58,681 bases of DNA, from positions 1-58,681 of the forward strand of contig NZ_BCRS01000016.1 in NCBI RefSeq assembly GCF_001552715.1, read 5' to 3'. This DNA is from Mycolicibacterium vaccae NBRC 14118 = CIP 105934 (GTDB taxonomy: Bacteria > Actinomycetota > Actinomycetes > Mycobacteriales > Mycobacteriaceae). The position numbers were made by a program, and so were the translations under genes. Shown in pieces: positions 42,789 through 51,900 of the stretch (the first letter of the stretch is position 1; every line of letters begins with the position of its first letter). Below the pieces are notes generated by a model, which did not search any database, was not told the DNA's origin, and saw only the letters and a list, made by a program, of their open reading frames with translations.

Positions 42789-43861
42789 GCGCTCATCTGG
42801 GGGTCGTCGGTCGGGGTTCGGTGGAGCGAGGCGTGCGCGGCTTTGAGCACACGCTGGGTTCGGGGGAATTCGGCGAGCTGGCCGGCGATCGATTCGAGCG
42901 CGGGCAGCAGTGACGTCGCTGGGACGCCGCGGGCGGACAGGATCTCGGCGGTCCAGGTGATGAAGCCGACGAACAGGTCGTCGTCGTCGACGTAGAGCGC
43001 CGCGGTCAGGAACTCGACGATGTGGGCGATGTCCTCCAGCGTGTGCCGGCGCTGCTGCTCGGTGTAGCCGCGCATCGCCGGGAACCGCTCGTCCAGTTCC
43101 CGGGCCGTCGTCTCGACCAGCCGCGGCTGGTTGTCCCGGACCATCGTGTACTCCTGGTCCACCAGGTGCGGCAGGTCGTCGAAGGGTTCCGCGGGCTGGT
43201 GGGACGCGGCGCCCCGGGCCCGCTGGAGTCCCCGGCCGAGCAGGCCGGCCGCAGTGCGCGCGTCGGGCGCCCACGCGTCGGCGCCGAGTTGCCGAGCGAA
43301 CCGCCCGTCCGGGCCGAACGCGGCCCCGCCGGCGAGGACCGGGACCCCGGCCGCCTGGCAGGCGCTGATCGCCGCGTGTGCGGTGGGCAGACGAGTCGGG
43401 ATCATGCACGACAACGCGACCGCGTCGGGGCCGTGCTGGTGCAGGTGGGCGATCAGGTGTGGTGTCGGCACCTGCGCACCGAGGAAGTCGACGTGCCAGC
43501 CGTGCAGCGTCAGCACCTCGGCGAGCAACCGCGCGGGCAGCGCGTGCCACTCGCCGTCCACACACGCCACCGTGACCCGGCCCGCGCTACCGGGACCGGC
43601 GCCCGCCGGGTGGTGGGCCAGTGCCGCGATCACCCGGTCGTTGATCGCGGTCGCGGCGTGTTCCTGCGCGACGGTGATGGTGTTGGCCGCCCACTCGCTG
43701 CCCACCCGGCGCTGCACCGGGGCGATGACGTCGAGCAGCACGTCCTCGGCCGCCAGGCCCGCGTCGAGGGCGGCGAACACGACTGCGGTGGCGGTGCGCT
43801 CGTCGCCGTCGAGCACCGCCTCCCAGAGTCGCTGACGGACGAGCGACGTCTCGTCGCTCAC
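42785..43861 (-). CDS. Cobalamin-binding sensor protein with C-terminal sensor-like domain
   Basis: A 358-residue protein. Residues 8-82 form a B12-binding-2 helical cap with Trp57 and Glu67-His68 spaced as Wx9EH, the adenosylcobalamin pocket of CarH photoreceptors. Residues 94-230 form a Rossmann B12 domain; EWHALP with His106 matches the cobalt-ligand ExHxxG loop, with Pro for Gly. Ala58 replaces the His that ligates cobalt after photolysis in CarH. No MerR DNA-binding domain is present. Residues 240-335 are a helical domain (RFPAMRGYTEQQ, VEFLTAALYVDD) like sensor domains near RsbR-type proteins. The gene sits between phosphatase and STAS genes by 4-bp overlaps. GTG 43861 is the start. Confidence 0.75.
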   Translation of the reverse strand: MSDETSLVRQRLWEAVLDGDERTATAVVFAALDAGLAAEDVLLDVIAPVQRRVGSEWAANTITVAQEHAATAINDRVIAALAHHPAGAGPGSAGRVTVACVDGEWHALPARLLAEVLTLHGWHVDFLGAQVPTPHLIAHLHQHGPDAVALSCMIPTRLPTAHAAISACQAAGVPVLAGGAAFGPDGRFARQLGADAWAPDARTAAGLLGRGLQRARGAASHQPAEPFDDLPHLVDQEYTMVRDNQPRLVETTARELDERFPAMRGYTEQQRRHTLEDIAHIVEFLTAALYVDDDDLFVGFITWTAEILSARGVPATSLLPALESIAGQLAEFPRTQRVLKAAHASLHRTPTDDPQMSA

Positions 43862-45510
43862 GCGGTGTACCTCCCGGCGGTGTGGCCGTCGACGGCGCTC
43901 AGATGTGTGCGCCGCGGCGCGGTGATCGCCACGACCGCGATGTCGTCGTGCGCGCGCTGGTTCACCCACTGGCTGGTGAGCATCATGACGCGCTCGACCA
44001 CCGCCTCGGCCGGCAGACCGGCGCACTGCGCCAGCACTTCCGACAGCCGTTCCTCGCCGAACATGTCGGTGCCCAGCGGCCCGCCGCGCGCCTCGGTGAC
44101 CCCGTCGGTGTAGAGCAGGCAGGTCTCGCCGGGCGCCAGTGAGGTCTCGACGGTGTGCGACCGGATGTGCGGCATCACGCCGACGAGGGTGCCCCGGGTC
44201 TCGGTCTCCTCGACGCGGCCGTCGCCGCGCACGATGATCGGGGCGAGGTGCCCGGCGCTGGTGAGCCGCAGCATCACCTGGCCGTCGCGCCGCGACACCG
44301 ACGCCAGCACGAGTGTGGCGAACCGGGTGCTGTTGACCGACAGCAACGCGCTGTTGAGCAGTCGGAGCACGCCGGCGTGGTCGTGGGCCAGCGGCGCCAG
44401 CGCCATCAGGGTGTTGCGGATCTTGCCGGTCAACACCGCGGCTTCCAGGCCCTTGCCGCACACATCGCCGAGCACCACCAGCGTCTCGTCCTCGGGTGCG
44501 GCGGCCACGTGTACGTCGTAGAAGTCACCGCCGATGGCCTCGTGGTCCTCGGCGGCGCGGTAGCCACCGGCGAGTTCGATGCCGTCGAGGCGGTGCAGGC
44601 GCGGTGGCAGCAGGTCCCGCATCAGCGTGCGGGTGATCGCGGACTGTTCGGCGTAGAGGCGGGCGGCCGACAGCGCGGCACCCGCGCGGGCGGCGAACAG
44701 CCGGGAGAACAGTTCCTCACCCTCGCTGAACACGGTCTGGGAGGAGCGCCGTAACAGGACCAGTGCTCCGGCAGCGACCCCGTGACCGGGCAGCGGGGTG
44801 ATCAGCACCGACCCCACCTGGCCTGGAAAGTCGTTCGGCACAAGCCAATCCGGTACGCACGCGGGGTCGATCCAGCGCGTCGGCACCGGCGGGAAACCCC
44901 GCAGCGCCTCGCTGAGCCCCGCGACGTCGGTGGGCTCGGCCTCCACGAGACGGTGCTCTGCGATGCCACCGGGCCCGCTGCACACCACCGGGAGGCGCCC
45001 GCCGCTGACCGGGGCCACCAGCACCGCGGCGTCGGCCAGCCGGCTCGCCGCCATCCGCACGGTCGCCTCCATGCAGCGGTCGAGGTTCAGCGACGCCATC
45101 AACACCGCGGATGCCTCGTCGAGAAATGCCGCACGTTCCCGCTCCACGGCAAGCGCGTGATGTGCCTCCCGGGCGGCCCGATCGAGATCCTCGACCAGCC
45201 ACCAGGCGACCGCGCCGCCGGGCAGGACGGTCGGACGTGCCTCGAACACCCGGCCGGCCAGCGGGCCAGACGCCGGGCTGCCCGAGGTCGTCACCAGGCG
45301 CCGGTGGGCATCCGTCAGCCACGCAGGCGCCACGTCCTCCAGCACACTGCCGGAGACCACGTCGGGGAGCAGGAGCCGGGCCGGTTGGCTCGATGCCCGG
45401 ACCGTTCCGTTCTGCTCGACGACCAGCACCGGATGGGGAATCGAGTCCCACGCCGCATCATGGGCGGCGGCGTGGGCCGAGGCGGTGTGCAGGGGTGTGA
45501 TCTCCCCCAT
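43858..45510 (-). CDS. PAS-GAF SpoIIE-type PP2C phosphatase
   Basis: A 550-residue protein phosphatase for a partner-switch system. Residues about 15-110 are PAS-like (HPVLVVEQNGTVRASS), 120-285 GAF-like, and 325-540 a SpoIIE/RsbU PP2C domain with GGDFYD, GDVCGKGLEAA, LYTDGVTEA and HDDIAVVA metal motifs. It would dephosphorylate a STAS protein, here the one encoded two genes on. ATG 45510 is preferred because GGGAGGAGG lies 6 bases upstream; ATG 45576 is also open. Its stop overlaps the B12 protein gene. Sensory input could act through PAS, GAF or the B12 partner. Confidence 0.85.
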   Translation of the reverse strand: MGEITPLHTASAHAAAHDAAWDSIPHPVLVVEQNGTVRASSQPARLLLPDVVSGSVLEDVAPAWLTDAHRRLVTTSGSPASGPLAGRVFEARPTVLPGGAVAWWLVEDLDRAAREAHHALAVERERAAFLDEASAVLMASLNLDRCMEATVRMAASRLADAAVLVAPVSGGRLPVVCSGPGGIAEHRLVEAEPTDVAGLSEALRGFPPVPTRWIDPACVPDWLVPNDFPGQVGSVLITPLPGHGVAAGALVLLRRSSQTVFSEGEELFSRLFAARAGAALSAARLYAEQSAITRTLMRDLLPPRLHRLDGIELAGGYRAAEDHEAIGGDFYDVHVAAAPEDETLVVLGDVCGKGLEAAVLTGKIRNTLMALAPLAHDHAGVLRLLNSALLSVNSTRFATLVLASVSRRDGQVMLRLTSAGHLAPIIVRGDGRVEETETRGTLVGVMPHIRSHTVETSLAPGETCLLYTDGVTEARGGPLGTDMFGEERLSEVLAQCAGLPAEAVVERVMMLTSQWVNQRAHDDIAVVAITAPRRTHLSAVDGHTAGRYTA

Positions 45511-45798
45511 CGTCGCCTCCTCCCGCAAGCCGAACCAAGTCGACCGTATTCGACTGTAGGCAGCGGGCTCCGACATGTCGACTCACGCCCTGAGCAGGGC
45601 TGGGACGGTCCCGCGGCGGCCGGCGCCGGACAGGTTATCCGCTCAGCGAAATCGATTCTGGGCCTTGATGTCCCGCATCGCGCGGCGTGAGCTGCAGCGG
45701 TAACGGGTGGTCTGTGGACGTCGATACACTGGGGACCGTCGACTCGTCCGGCACGCCACGGCGCTGGATCGCCGATCTTCAGAACGAAGGATTGCGCC
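45511..45798 (+). other. Noncoding divergent promoter region
   Basis: A 288-bp gap between the phosphatase operon and the glycoside-hydrolase-like gene. It holds the 45538-45555 inverted repeat and a weak TACACT at 45725-45730 that could be a -10 element for the rightward gene. I see no convincing small gene. Confidence 0.5.
45538..45555. promoter_or_regulatory. Inverted repeat upstream of the phosphatase-B12-STAS operon
   Basis: AGTCGA-CCGTAT-TCGACT, 6-bp arms with a 6-bp spacer, 28 bp before the ATG at 45510. It is a candidate operator or sigma/regulator recognition element. The TCGA-N6-TCGA core is not the usual mycobacterial SOS box spacing. Confidence 0.35.
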
Positions 45799-46953
45799 TT
45801 GGCTTCCGAGCCCATGTTGGATCGGCGCACTGCGCTGAAACTGCCGGTCGTGTTGGCCGCCGGTATGACGCTGACGTGCGTGCCCCGCGCGTCTGCGGAG
45901 ATGGCCAGATGGTCGCCGGATCGCGCGCACCGGTGGCACCGCGCGCAGGGCTGGCTGGTCGGGGCGAACTTCATCCCGGCAAACGCGATCAACCAGCTGG
46001 AGATGTTCCAGTCCGGCACTTTCGATCCACGGCGCATCGACAGCGAGCTGCGCATGGCGAAGCTGATCGGGCTCAACACCGTTCGCGTGTTCCTGCACGA
46101 CCTGCTGTGGGTCCAGGACCGTGCCGGCTTCCAGCGGCGGCTGGCCCGCTTCGTCGACATCGCCGCCCACCACGGCATCAAGCCTCTGTTCGTGCTGTTC
46201 GACTCGTGCTGGGACCCGCACCCGCGTCTGGGGCCACAGCGCAACCCGACCCCGGGGGTGCACAACTCGGGATGGGTGCAGGGCCCCGGCGCGGATCACC
46301 TCGATGATCCGCGGCACCACCGGGTCATGCGCGACTACGTCACCGGGGTGCTCAGCCAGTTCCGCCACGACCGACGCGTGCTCGGCTGGGACCTGTGGAA
46401 CGAACCCGACAACCCCGCCGACGCCTACGCCGAGGTCGAGCGCGGTGACAAGGTCGAGCGGGTCGCCGAACTGCTGCCCCAGGTTTTCGCCTGGGCCAGG
46501 TCCGTGGATCCTATCCAGCCGCTGACCAGCGGTGTCTGGGACGGCGAGTGGGGTGATCCGGCGCGCCGCAACGAGATCAACCGGCTCCAGCTGGACCTGT
46601 CCGACGTGATCACCTTCCACAGCTATGCCGAGCCGAAGGGCTTCGAGGCCCGCTTGGAGGAGCTGACGCCGTTGGGCCGCCCCATCCTGTGCACCGAGTA
46701 CATGGCGCGCACGCTCGGCAGCACTGTCGAGTCGATCCTGCCGATCACCAAACGCCGCAATGTCGGCGCGTACACCTGGGGTTTCGTCGCGGGCAAAACC
46801 CAGACGTTCCTGCCGTGGGACTCCTGGGACCGGCCGGTGACCGGCCCGCCCGGGCTGTGGTTCCACGACCTGCTCAACGGCGACGGCACCCCGTACCGGG
46901 CGAGCGAGATCAACACCATCGAGGAGCTGACCGGCAGACGCCGACCGAGTTAG
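45799..46953 (+). CDS. Tat-exported glycoside hydrolase-like (GH5 / clan A) protein
   Basis: A 384-residue secreted TIM-barrel glycosidase-like protein. The N-terminus MLDRRTALKLPVVLAAGM is a twin-arginine signal with Arg9-Arg10. The catalytic acid is Glu202 in WDLWNEPDN, and the nucleophile is probably Glu300 in LCTEYMAR, the WNEP and E-at-strand-7 pattern of clan GH-A. TTG 45799 follows GAAGG with an 8-base spacer; ATG 45814 is an alternative. Its stop overlaps that of the convergent MFS gene by 4 bp. The substrate, perhaps a beta-linked glycan or host/cell-wall glycoside, is not determined. Confidence 0.75.
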   Translation: MASEPMLDRRTALKLPVVLAAGMTLTCVPRASAEMARWSPDRAHRWHRAQGWLVGANFIPANAINQLEMFQSGTFDPRRIDSELRMAKLIGLNTVRVFLHDLLWVQDRAGFQRRLARFVDIAAHHGIKPLFVLFDSCWDPHPRLGPQRNPTPGVHNSGWVQGPGADHLDDPRHHRVMRDYVTGVLSQFRHDRRVLGWDLWNEPDNPADAYAEVERGDKVERVAELLPQVFAWARSVDPIQPLTSGVWDGEWGDPARRNEINRLQLDLSDVITFHSYAEPKGFEARLEELTPLGRPILCTEYMARTLGSTVESILPITKRRNVGAYTWGFVAGKTQTFLPWDSWDRPVTGPPGLWFHDLLNGDGTPYRASEINTIEELTGRRRPS

Positions 46954-48203
46954 AGCCGCTCGGGCAGCGGCCCCACCAGCTTCGCCGGCCGGCACAGCAG
47001 CGCCACGACGAGGGCCAGGGCGGCCGCGACGCCGAACGCCGTATACACGTTCAGCAGGTCGGCGGTGCCGCCGAGCACCGCCGCGGCGATCGGGCGGGAC
47101 CCGAGGAAGCCGACCAGCCACAGCGCCATGATCCGGCCGCGCAGTTCTTCGGGAGCGCGTTCCTGCACCACGGTGCTCAACCCGGTCATCGCGCAGCCGA
47201 AGCCGAAACCGGAAACCACGAAACCGGTGTACGCCAGCCAGGGCGTGAACCCGACAGTCAGGATCAGGCTCCCCAGGCCCAGAACGGCCATCCCGATGGA
47301 CGACACCATCGCCGAGGCGATGCGCCCGCGTAGCAGCGCCAGCGCGGCCATCCCGACCGCGGCGCCGACGCCGAACAATGCCGACAACGCCCCGACCATC
47401 GAGGCGCCGCCGCCGAGCGCGTCGGCCATCGACGGGGTCAGCGTGATCGACGGATCGGACACGATGCCGACGGTCGTGACCGCGGCCAGGGCCAGCAGCA
47501 GCGGCCGGTCGCCGAGCACGTACCGCACGGCGACCCGCACCCGGTAGTCGGTGCCGGAGCGGCGCTCGGGCGGGGCGGGGAACCGCACGGCCAGCAGGAA
47601 CAGCGCGAACACGAGGTGCAGCACCGTACTGGCGGCGAACGCCGTCGCCGGGCCGGTGTGCGCGGCCAGGTAGGCGCCTGCGGCGGGACCCAGGATCCGG
47701 CCGATGGTCATCGGGAAACTGTTGAGCGCCATCGCAGTCGGCAGTTCGCCGTCGCGGATGAGCGTCGGCACGATCGACTGCATCGCGGGCCCGCCGACGA
47801 CGAAGCCGAAGCCGACCAGCGTCGTACCCAGCAGCACCGGGACCGCCGCGCCCATCCCGGTCAGCTCGGGCCGGAGGAACATCCAGGCCGCGATCGAACC
47901 GGATCCGGCCACGCAGAGCACGCGGCCGAGCAGGATCTGCCGGGCCGGGTTGCCGGTGTCGGCCCATTTACCGCTGGTCGGGCTCAGGATCAGCTGGGGG
48001 GCGAACTGCACGACGCCGACCATGCCGACCATCAGGGCCGAGCGGGTCGCGTCGTACATCACGATGGCGGCGACGATGCCGTGCGTCCAGACCGCGACGA
48101 CCGCGAAGATCTTGCCCCAGAACAGCGCGCCGAACACGGGGTCGAACATCAGGCCCAGCGCGTTGCGCGCGGGGAGCCGGGCGGTGGTGGTCTCGGCGGT
48201 CAT
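46950..48203 (-). CDS. MFS exporter (EntS/MFS_3-like)
   Basis: A 417-residue 12-span major facilitator. GALFWGKIFAVVAVWTHG starts helix 1, LSPTSGKWADTGNPARQILLG is motif A, and the second half carries GALSALFGVGAAVGMAALALLRGR. The family includes siderophore and drug exporters. Its ATG 48203 overlaps the MarR stop as ATGA, so it is regulated with MarR. The MFS stop overlaps that of the convergent glycosidase. Substrate is inferred only as an efflux target sensed by MarR. Confidence 0.85.
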   Translation of the reverse strand: MTAETTTARLPARNALGLMFDPVFGALFWGKIFAVVAVWTHGIVAAIVMYDATRSALMVGMVGVVQFAPQLILSPTSGKWADTGNPARQILLGRVLCVAGSGSIAAWMFLRPELTGMGAAVPVLLGTTLVGFGFVVGGPAMQSIVPTLIRDGELPTAMALNSFPMTIGRILGPAAGAYLAAHTGPATAFAASTVLHLVFALFLLAVRFPAPPERRSGTDYRVRVAVRYVLGDRPLLLALAAVTTVGIVSDPSITLTPSMADALGGGASMVGALSALFGVGAAVGMAALALLRGRIASAMVSSIGMAVLGLGSLILTVGFTPWLAYTGFVVSGFGFGCAMTGLSTVVQERAPEELRGRIMALWLVGFLGSRPIAAAVLGGTADLLNVYTAFGVAAALALVVALLCRPAKLVGPLPERL

Positions 48204-48610
48204 CGGGCGGCCACGGTCTCGAAGCGGTCGGTGAGCCGGTCCAGGAGGGTGACGAGGGTGTCGACGTCGGAGTCGGGCCAGTCCGCGACGGTCTTGGCCA
48301 CCAGGTCGCGCCGCCTGCCGGTCACCGCGGCGAGCTCGGCCCGGCCCGCGTCGGTCAGCACGAGCGCGCACCGGCGCTGATCGTCGGTGGCCGACGTCTT
48401 GGTCAGCAGACCGGCGGCCACGGCGGCGGCGACGGTTCTGCTCGCGGTCGAGTGGTCCACGGCCAGCAGCTCGGCGACGTCGCGCACGGATGCGCCGCCC
48501 GACTGCCCGTGGCGCTGCACCGCGGCCAGCACCCGCCACTGCGGGCGCTGCCGGGCGACGTGGATTCGTGTCAGCAGATCGTCGAGTTGGTCGTAGCGGG
48601 ACTGCGGCAC
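48200..48610 (-). CDS. MarR-family regulator
   Basis: A 136-residue winged-helix MarR protein. RDVAELLAVDHSTASRTVAAAVAAG (residues about 45-70) is the recognition helix region and ATDDQRRCALVLTDAGR the wing. I prefer GTG 48610: an extended -10 (TGC-TATGCA, 48626 to 48617) ends 7 bases before it, which would give a leaderless start, and the length is then typical. ATG 48628 and GTG 48661 are longer alternatives. The gene overlaps the MFS gene and is likely its repressor. The 18-bp inverted repeat at 48623-48640 sits on the promoter. Confidence 0.75.
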   Translation of the reverse strand: MPQSRYDQLDDLLTRIHVARQRPQWRVLAAVQRHGQSGGASVRDVAELLAVDHSTASRTVAAAVAAGLLTKTSATDDQRRCALVLTDAGRAELAAVTGRRRDLVAKTVADWPDSDVDTLVTLLDRLTDRFETVAAR

Positions 48611-48622
48611 CAAATATGCATA

Positions 48623-48640
48623 GCACATCGATGTATGTGC
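48623..48640. promoter_or_regulatory. MarR operator over promoter -10
   Basis: GCACAT-CGATGT-ATGTGC is an 18-bp inverted repeat, and the internal ACATCGATGT (48625-48634) is a perfect palindrome. It overlaps the extended -10 of the MarR gene and would let MarR block its own operon. Confidence 0.5.
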
Positions 48641-48676
48641 CGACGAATCGTTTCCCGGCACGGTCGACCGGTCGCG

Positions 48677-48946
48677 CTAGGCGTCCTCGAGGGCCTCGCC
48701 GATCTCCCGGGCGATGCGGTTGTGCTCATCGTGACCCAACAGGTGACCTGCGGCCACCACCAGCGCGACGGGCCATTCGATGATCTCGACGGCGGCCAGC
48801 ACCCCGAGGGTGGCGTAGAACGCCAGCTGCTCGGGTCTGGGCAGTTGGACCCGGCCGAACACCGGCAGCTCCACGGCGATCGAGTGGGCGTCGTGGATCC
48901 TGTGGACGGTGTGATGAGGCGCCGTCTGTCGCGAGGATTCGGCCAT
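48677..48946 (-). CDS. Small membrane protein with EWPV motif (P-type ATPase neighbour)
   Basis: An 89-residue protein with one strong hydrophobic span: ATLGVLAAVEIIEWPVALVV, followed by a His-rich AAGHLLGHDEHN. ATG 48946 has GGGAGG with a 6-base spacer. The IEWPV...H pattern recurs in the 135-residue protein encoded just upstream of the P-type ATPase, so the two may be related or bind the same partner. It is 32 bp downstream of the ATPase stop and probably co-transcribed. Function unknown. Confidence 0.65.
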   Translation of the reverse strand: MAESSRQTAPHHTVHRIHDAHSIAVELPVFGRVQLPRPEQLAFYATLGVLAAVEIIEWPVALVVAAGHLLGHDEHNRIAREIGEALEDA

Positions 48947-48978
48947 TCGTTGCCTCCCGGTCATGGCGTGTTGGGTGT

Positions 48979-51900
48979 TCAGACCCCCGCGGTGTGGACC
49001 GTGGAGTCCGTGTCCGACTTCGAACTCAGCGTCTCCTCCGATTCGGTGTCGGCGCTGTCCCAGCTGGTCGCGATCCCGTTGCGCGAGGTGTACGCCGTGC
49101 TGTGGCGGCTGGGCGTGCTCGACATCGAGGATTGAAACCGGGCCAGCACCCGCGGCGCGACGACCGCCGCAGCGGTGGCGACCCCGGCGGTGCCCAGCGC
49201 CTGGGTCCACCCGACGGGGCCGAGCGGGGTGCAGCCCAGCAACTGGCTCACGCCGGGCGTGCTGATCAGCGCACCCATCGTGAGCAGCGACCCGGCCGCG
49301 GTGGACACCACCAGAGGGCTATGGGAATCGATGAGCGTCTGACCGAGCTGGGTGGACACGAGCGCGATGAGCGCGACCGTCGAGGCCCGCCTCGGCCGCA
49401 GCGAGAAGCCCGCAGTGACCCAGGCCGTCGTTGCCGCCGCGGCGGTGGTGGTGCCGCGGATGGCGACGGTCCGCCACAGCGCGGCCTGATCGGGGCCCCT
49501 TCCGGAGCTGCGGTCCACGCCCGCGGCCGGGCTGACGGCCAGCGCCGCCGCAGGCAGCGCGTCGGTCAGCATGTTGACCAGCAGGAGTTGGCGGGTGTTG
49601 AGCGGCGACCGCCCCGTCAGCGCGGACCCGATCACCGTGAACGCGACCTCACCGGCGTTGCCGCCGAGCAGGACGGCGACCGCCGCCTGGACCCTGCGCC
49701 AGAGTTCGCGGCCTTCGTCGACGGCCTCCGAGAGCGCCTCGATCCGGCCGTCCAGCAGCATCACGTCGGCTGCGGTGCGGGCCGGGTCGCTGCCGCGTGA
49801 GGCCACCCCGATACCGACGGTTGCCGACCGGATCGCCGCGGCGTCGTTCGCCCCGTCGCCGACCATCGCGCACACCTGCCCGACCCGTTCCAGCGTCTGC
49901 ACCACCTGCACCTTGTGCTCGGGGGTCATCCGGGCGAACACGACGTTGTCCTGCACCGCGCTCTCCTGGCCGCGGCGGGACATCGACTCCCACCGGGTAC
50001 CGGTGATCACCTCGTCGACCGTCACCGCAAGCCCGAGTTCGGTGGCGATCGCGGCGGCGGTGACGGGGTGATCGCCGGTGACCAGGCGCACCCCGACCTG
50101 CTGTCCCTGCAGCGTGGCCAGCAGCTGCGCCGCGCCCTGGCGCGGGGTGTCGGAGATGCCGACGAGCCCCTCCAGGGTGAGCCCGCCGCGGCAGAGCGCG
50201 ACGAAGGCCTTGTCGTCGGCGCGTGCGGCACCGGCCTGCGCTGCGGTGACCGTGCGGCGGGCCACCGCGATGACCCGCAGCCCGGACCCGGCCATCGCGC
50301 GGACCTGGTGGTCGGTCCCGGTGCCCTTCCGGCGGCAGGCCTCCAGCACGACCTCCGGGGCGCCCTTGATGACGAGTTCGTTGCCCTGGATGCAGGCGGA
50401 GAACGGCCGTCCCGACCGGAACGGGAGGTGAATCCCGTCGGTGCCGGGTGTGGTGCCCGCGGCTTCCACGACGGCCGCGTCCGTGGCGTGCTCGTGCCGG
50501 TCTCCGTTCCGGGGCGGGGTGGCCCGCGCCGCGTCCGACAGCACCTGCGCGTCGGTGAACCCGTCGGCAGGGGCGACGCGGCTGACCCGCAACCGGTTCT
50601 CGCTCAACGTGCCGGTCTTGTCGAAGCACACGACGTCGACGCGGCCGAGCGCCTCCACCGACCGGGGACTGCGGACCAGGGCCCCGGCGCGCGACAGCCG
50701 CCGCGCCGAAGCCTGCTGCGCCAGCGTTGCCACCAGCGGCAGCCCCTCGGGCACCGCGGCGACCGCGACCGCCACACCGCTGGCGACAGCCTGTCGCAGC
50801 GGCACCCCCCGGAGCACGCCGAGGCCGCTGACCAGCGCCCCGCCGGCCAGGCTGAACGGCAACGCGCGATTGGTCAGGTCACGCAACTGCGCCTGTAGAC
50901 CCACCGTCGAACTCTGCGTCGGTGCGATCTCGGCCGCGCGGCGTACCTGGGTCTGCGCGCCGGTCGCGGTGACCACCGCGATCGCCGAGCCGGCCACGAC
51001 GGTGGTCGACGCGTACAGCATGCACGTGCGCTCGGCTACCGCCGCACCCGGAGTCGCCGCGGTTTCCTTTGTCACAGGCAGAGATTCGCCGGTCAGTGCC
51101 GACTCGTCGACCTCGATGTCGAAGGCCTCGACGATGCGGCAGTCGGCCGGCACCACTTCGCCGGAGCGCACCTCGACGACGTCGCCGGGCAGCAGGCCGA
51201 CCGCGTCGACGTTGCGGTAGCCGTTCGCCGCATCGCCGCCGGGCAGGAGCCGGGCGGGCGGATCCTGCACCGCGAGCAGACGGCGCAGTAACCGCTCAGC
51301 GCGGACCTGTTGGGACGCAGCCAGTATCGCGTTCCCCGTGAGAACCGACCCGACCAGGATCGCGTCGATGGGCGAGCCGAGCAGCGCGCTTGCCGCCGAC
51401 CCCACCGCCAGCACCGGGGTCAGCGGGTCGGACAGCTCCTCGCGCACCGAGGCCCCGATCTCGCCGGCCAGCCGTAGCGGCGGCCCGATCACATTGCCGA
51501 GGGCGGTGGCCGATGCGTCCGCGGTCGCCGCGAGACGTGAACGCCGTTCGGAGACAGAGTGTTCGGGCGGCGGAAGCTCCCGTCGCACCTCGTCCGCCGA
51601 CATCGCGTGCCATTCCCGGGTGGGCGCGGGCACCGGGGGACTGTCGGCCAGCGTCGCCCGGGCCAGCCACAGTCCGGTGGCCAGCCCGGCGGCCGCGCCC
51701 GCGGTCACCGGACCTGGCCCGCGGCCACTCACCCCGGGGATCATCAGCACCGCACCCAGAATCGTTGCACTGGTCGACAATTCGACACCGCGCCGACTGG
51801 CTCGGTGCGCGCGGGGGATCGCGTGCACGAGCCGCCAGGCCGCATCCAGGTCAGGGACGAGAATGTCGGCGCACCACGGCGGACACCGGTCCGCTGCCGG

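Noticed and set aside
45538..45555. SOS (LexA) box before the phosphatase operon
   Set aside because: The mycobacterial SOS box is TCGAAC-N4-GTTCGA; here the TCGA halves are 6 bp apart without the AAC/GTT flanks. Kept only as a generic inverted repeat.
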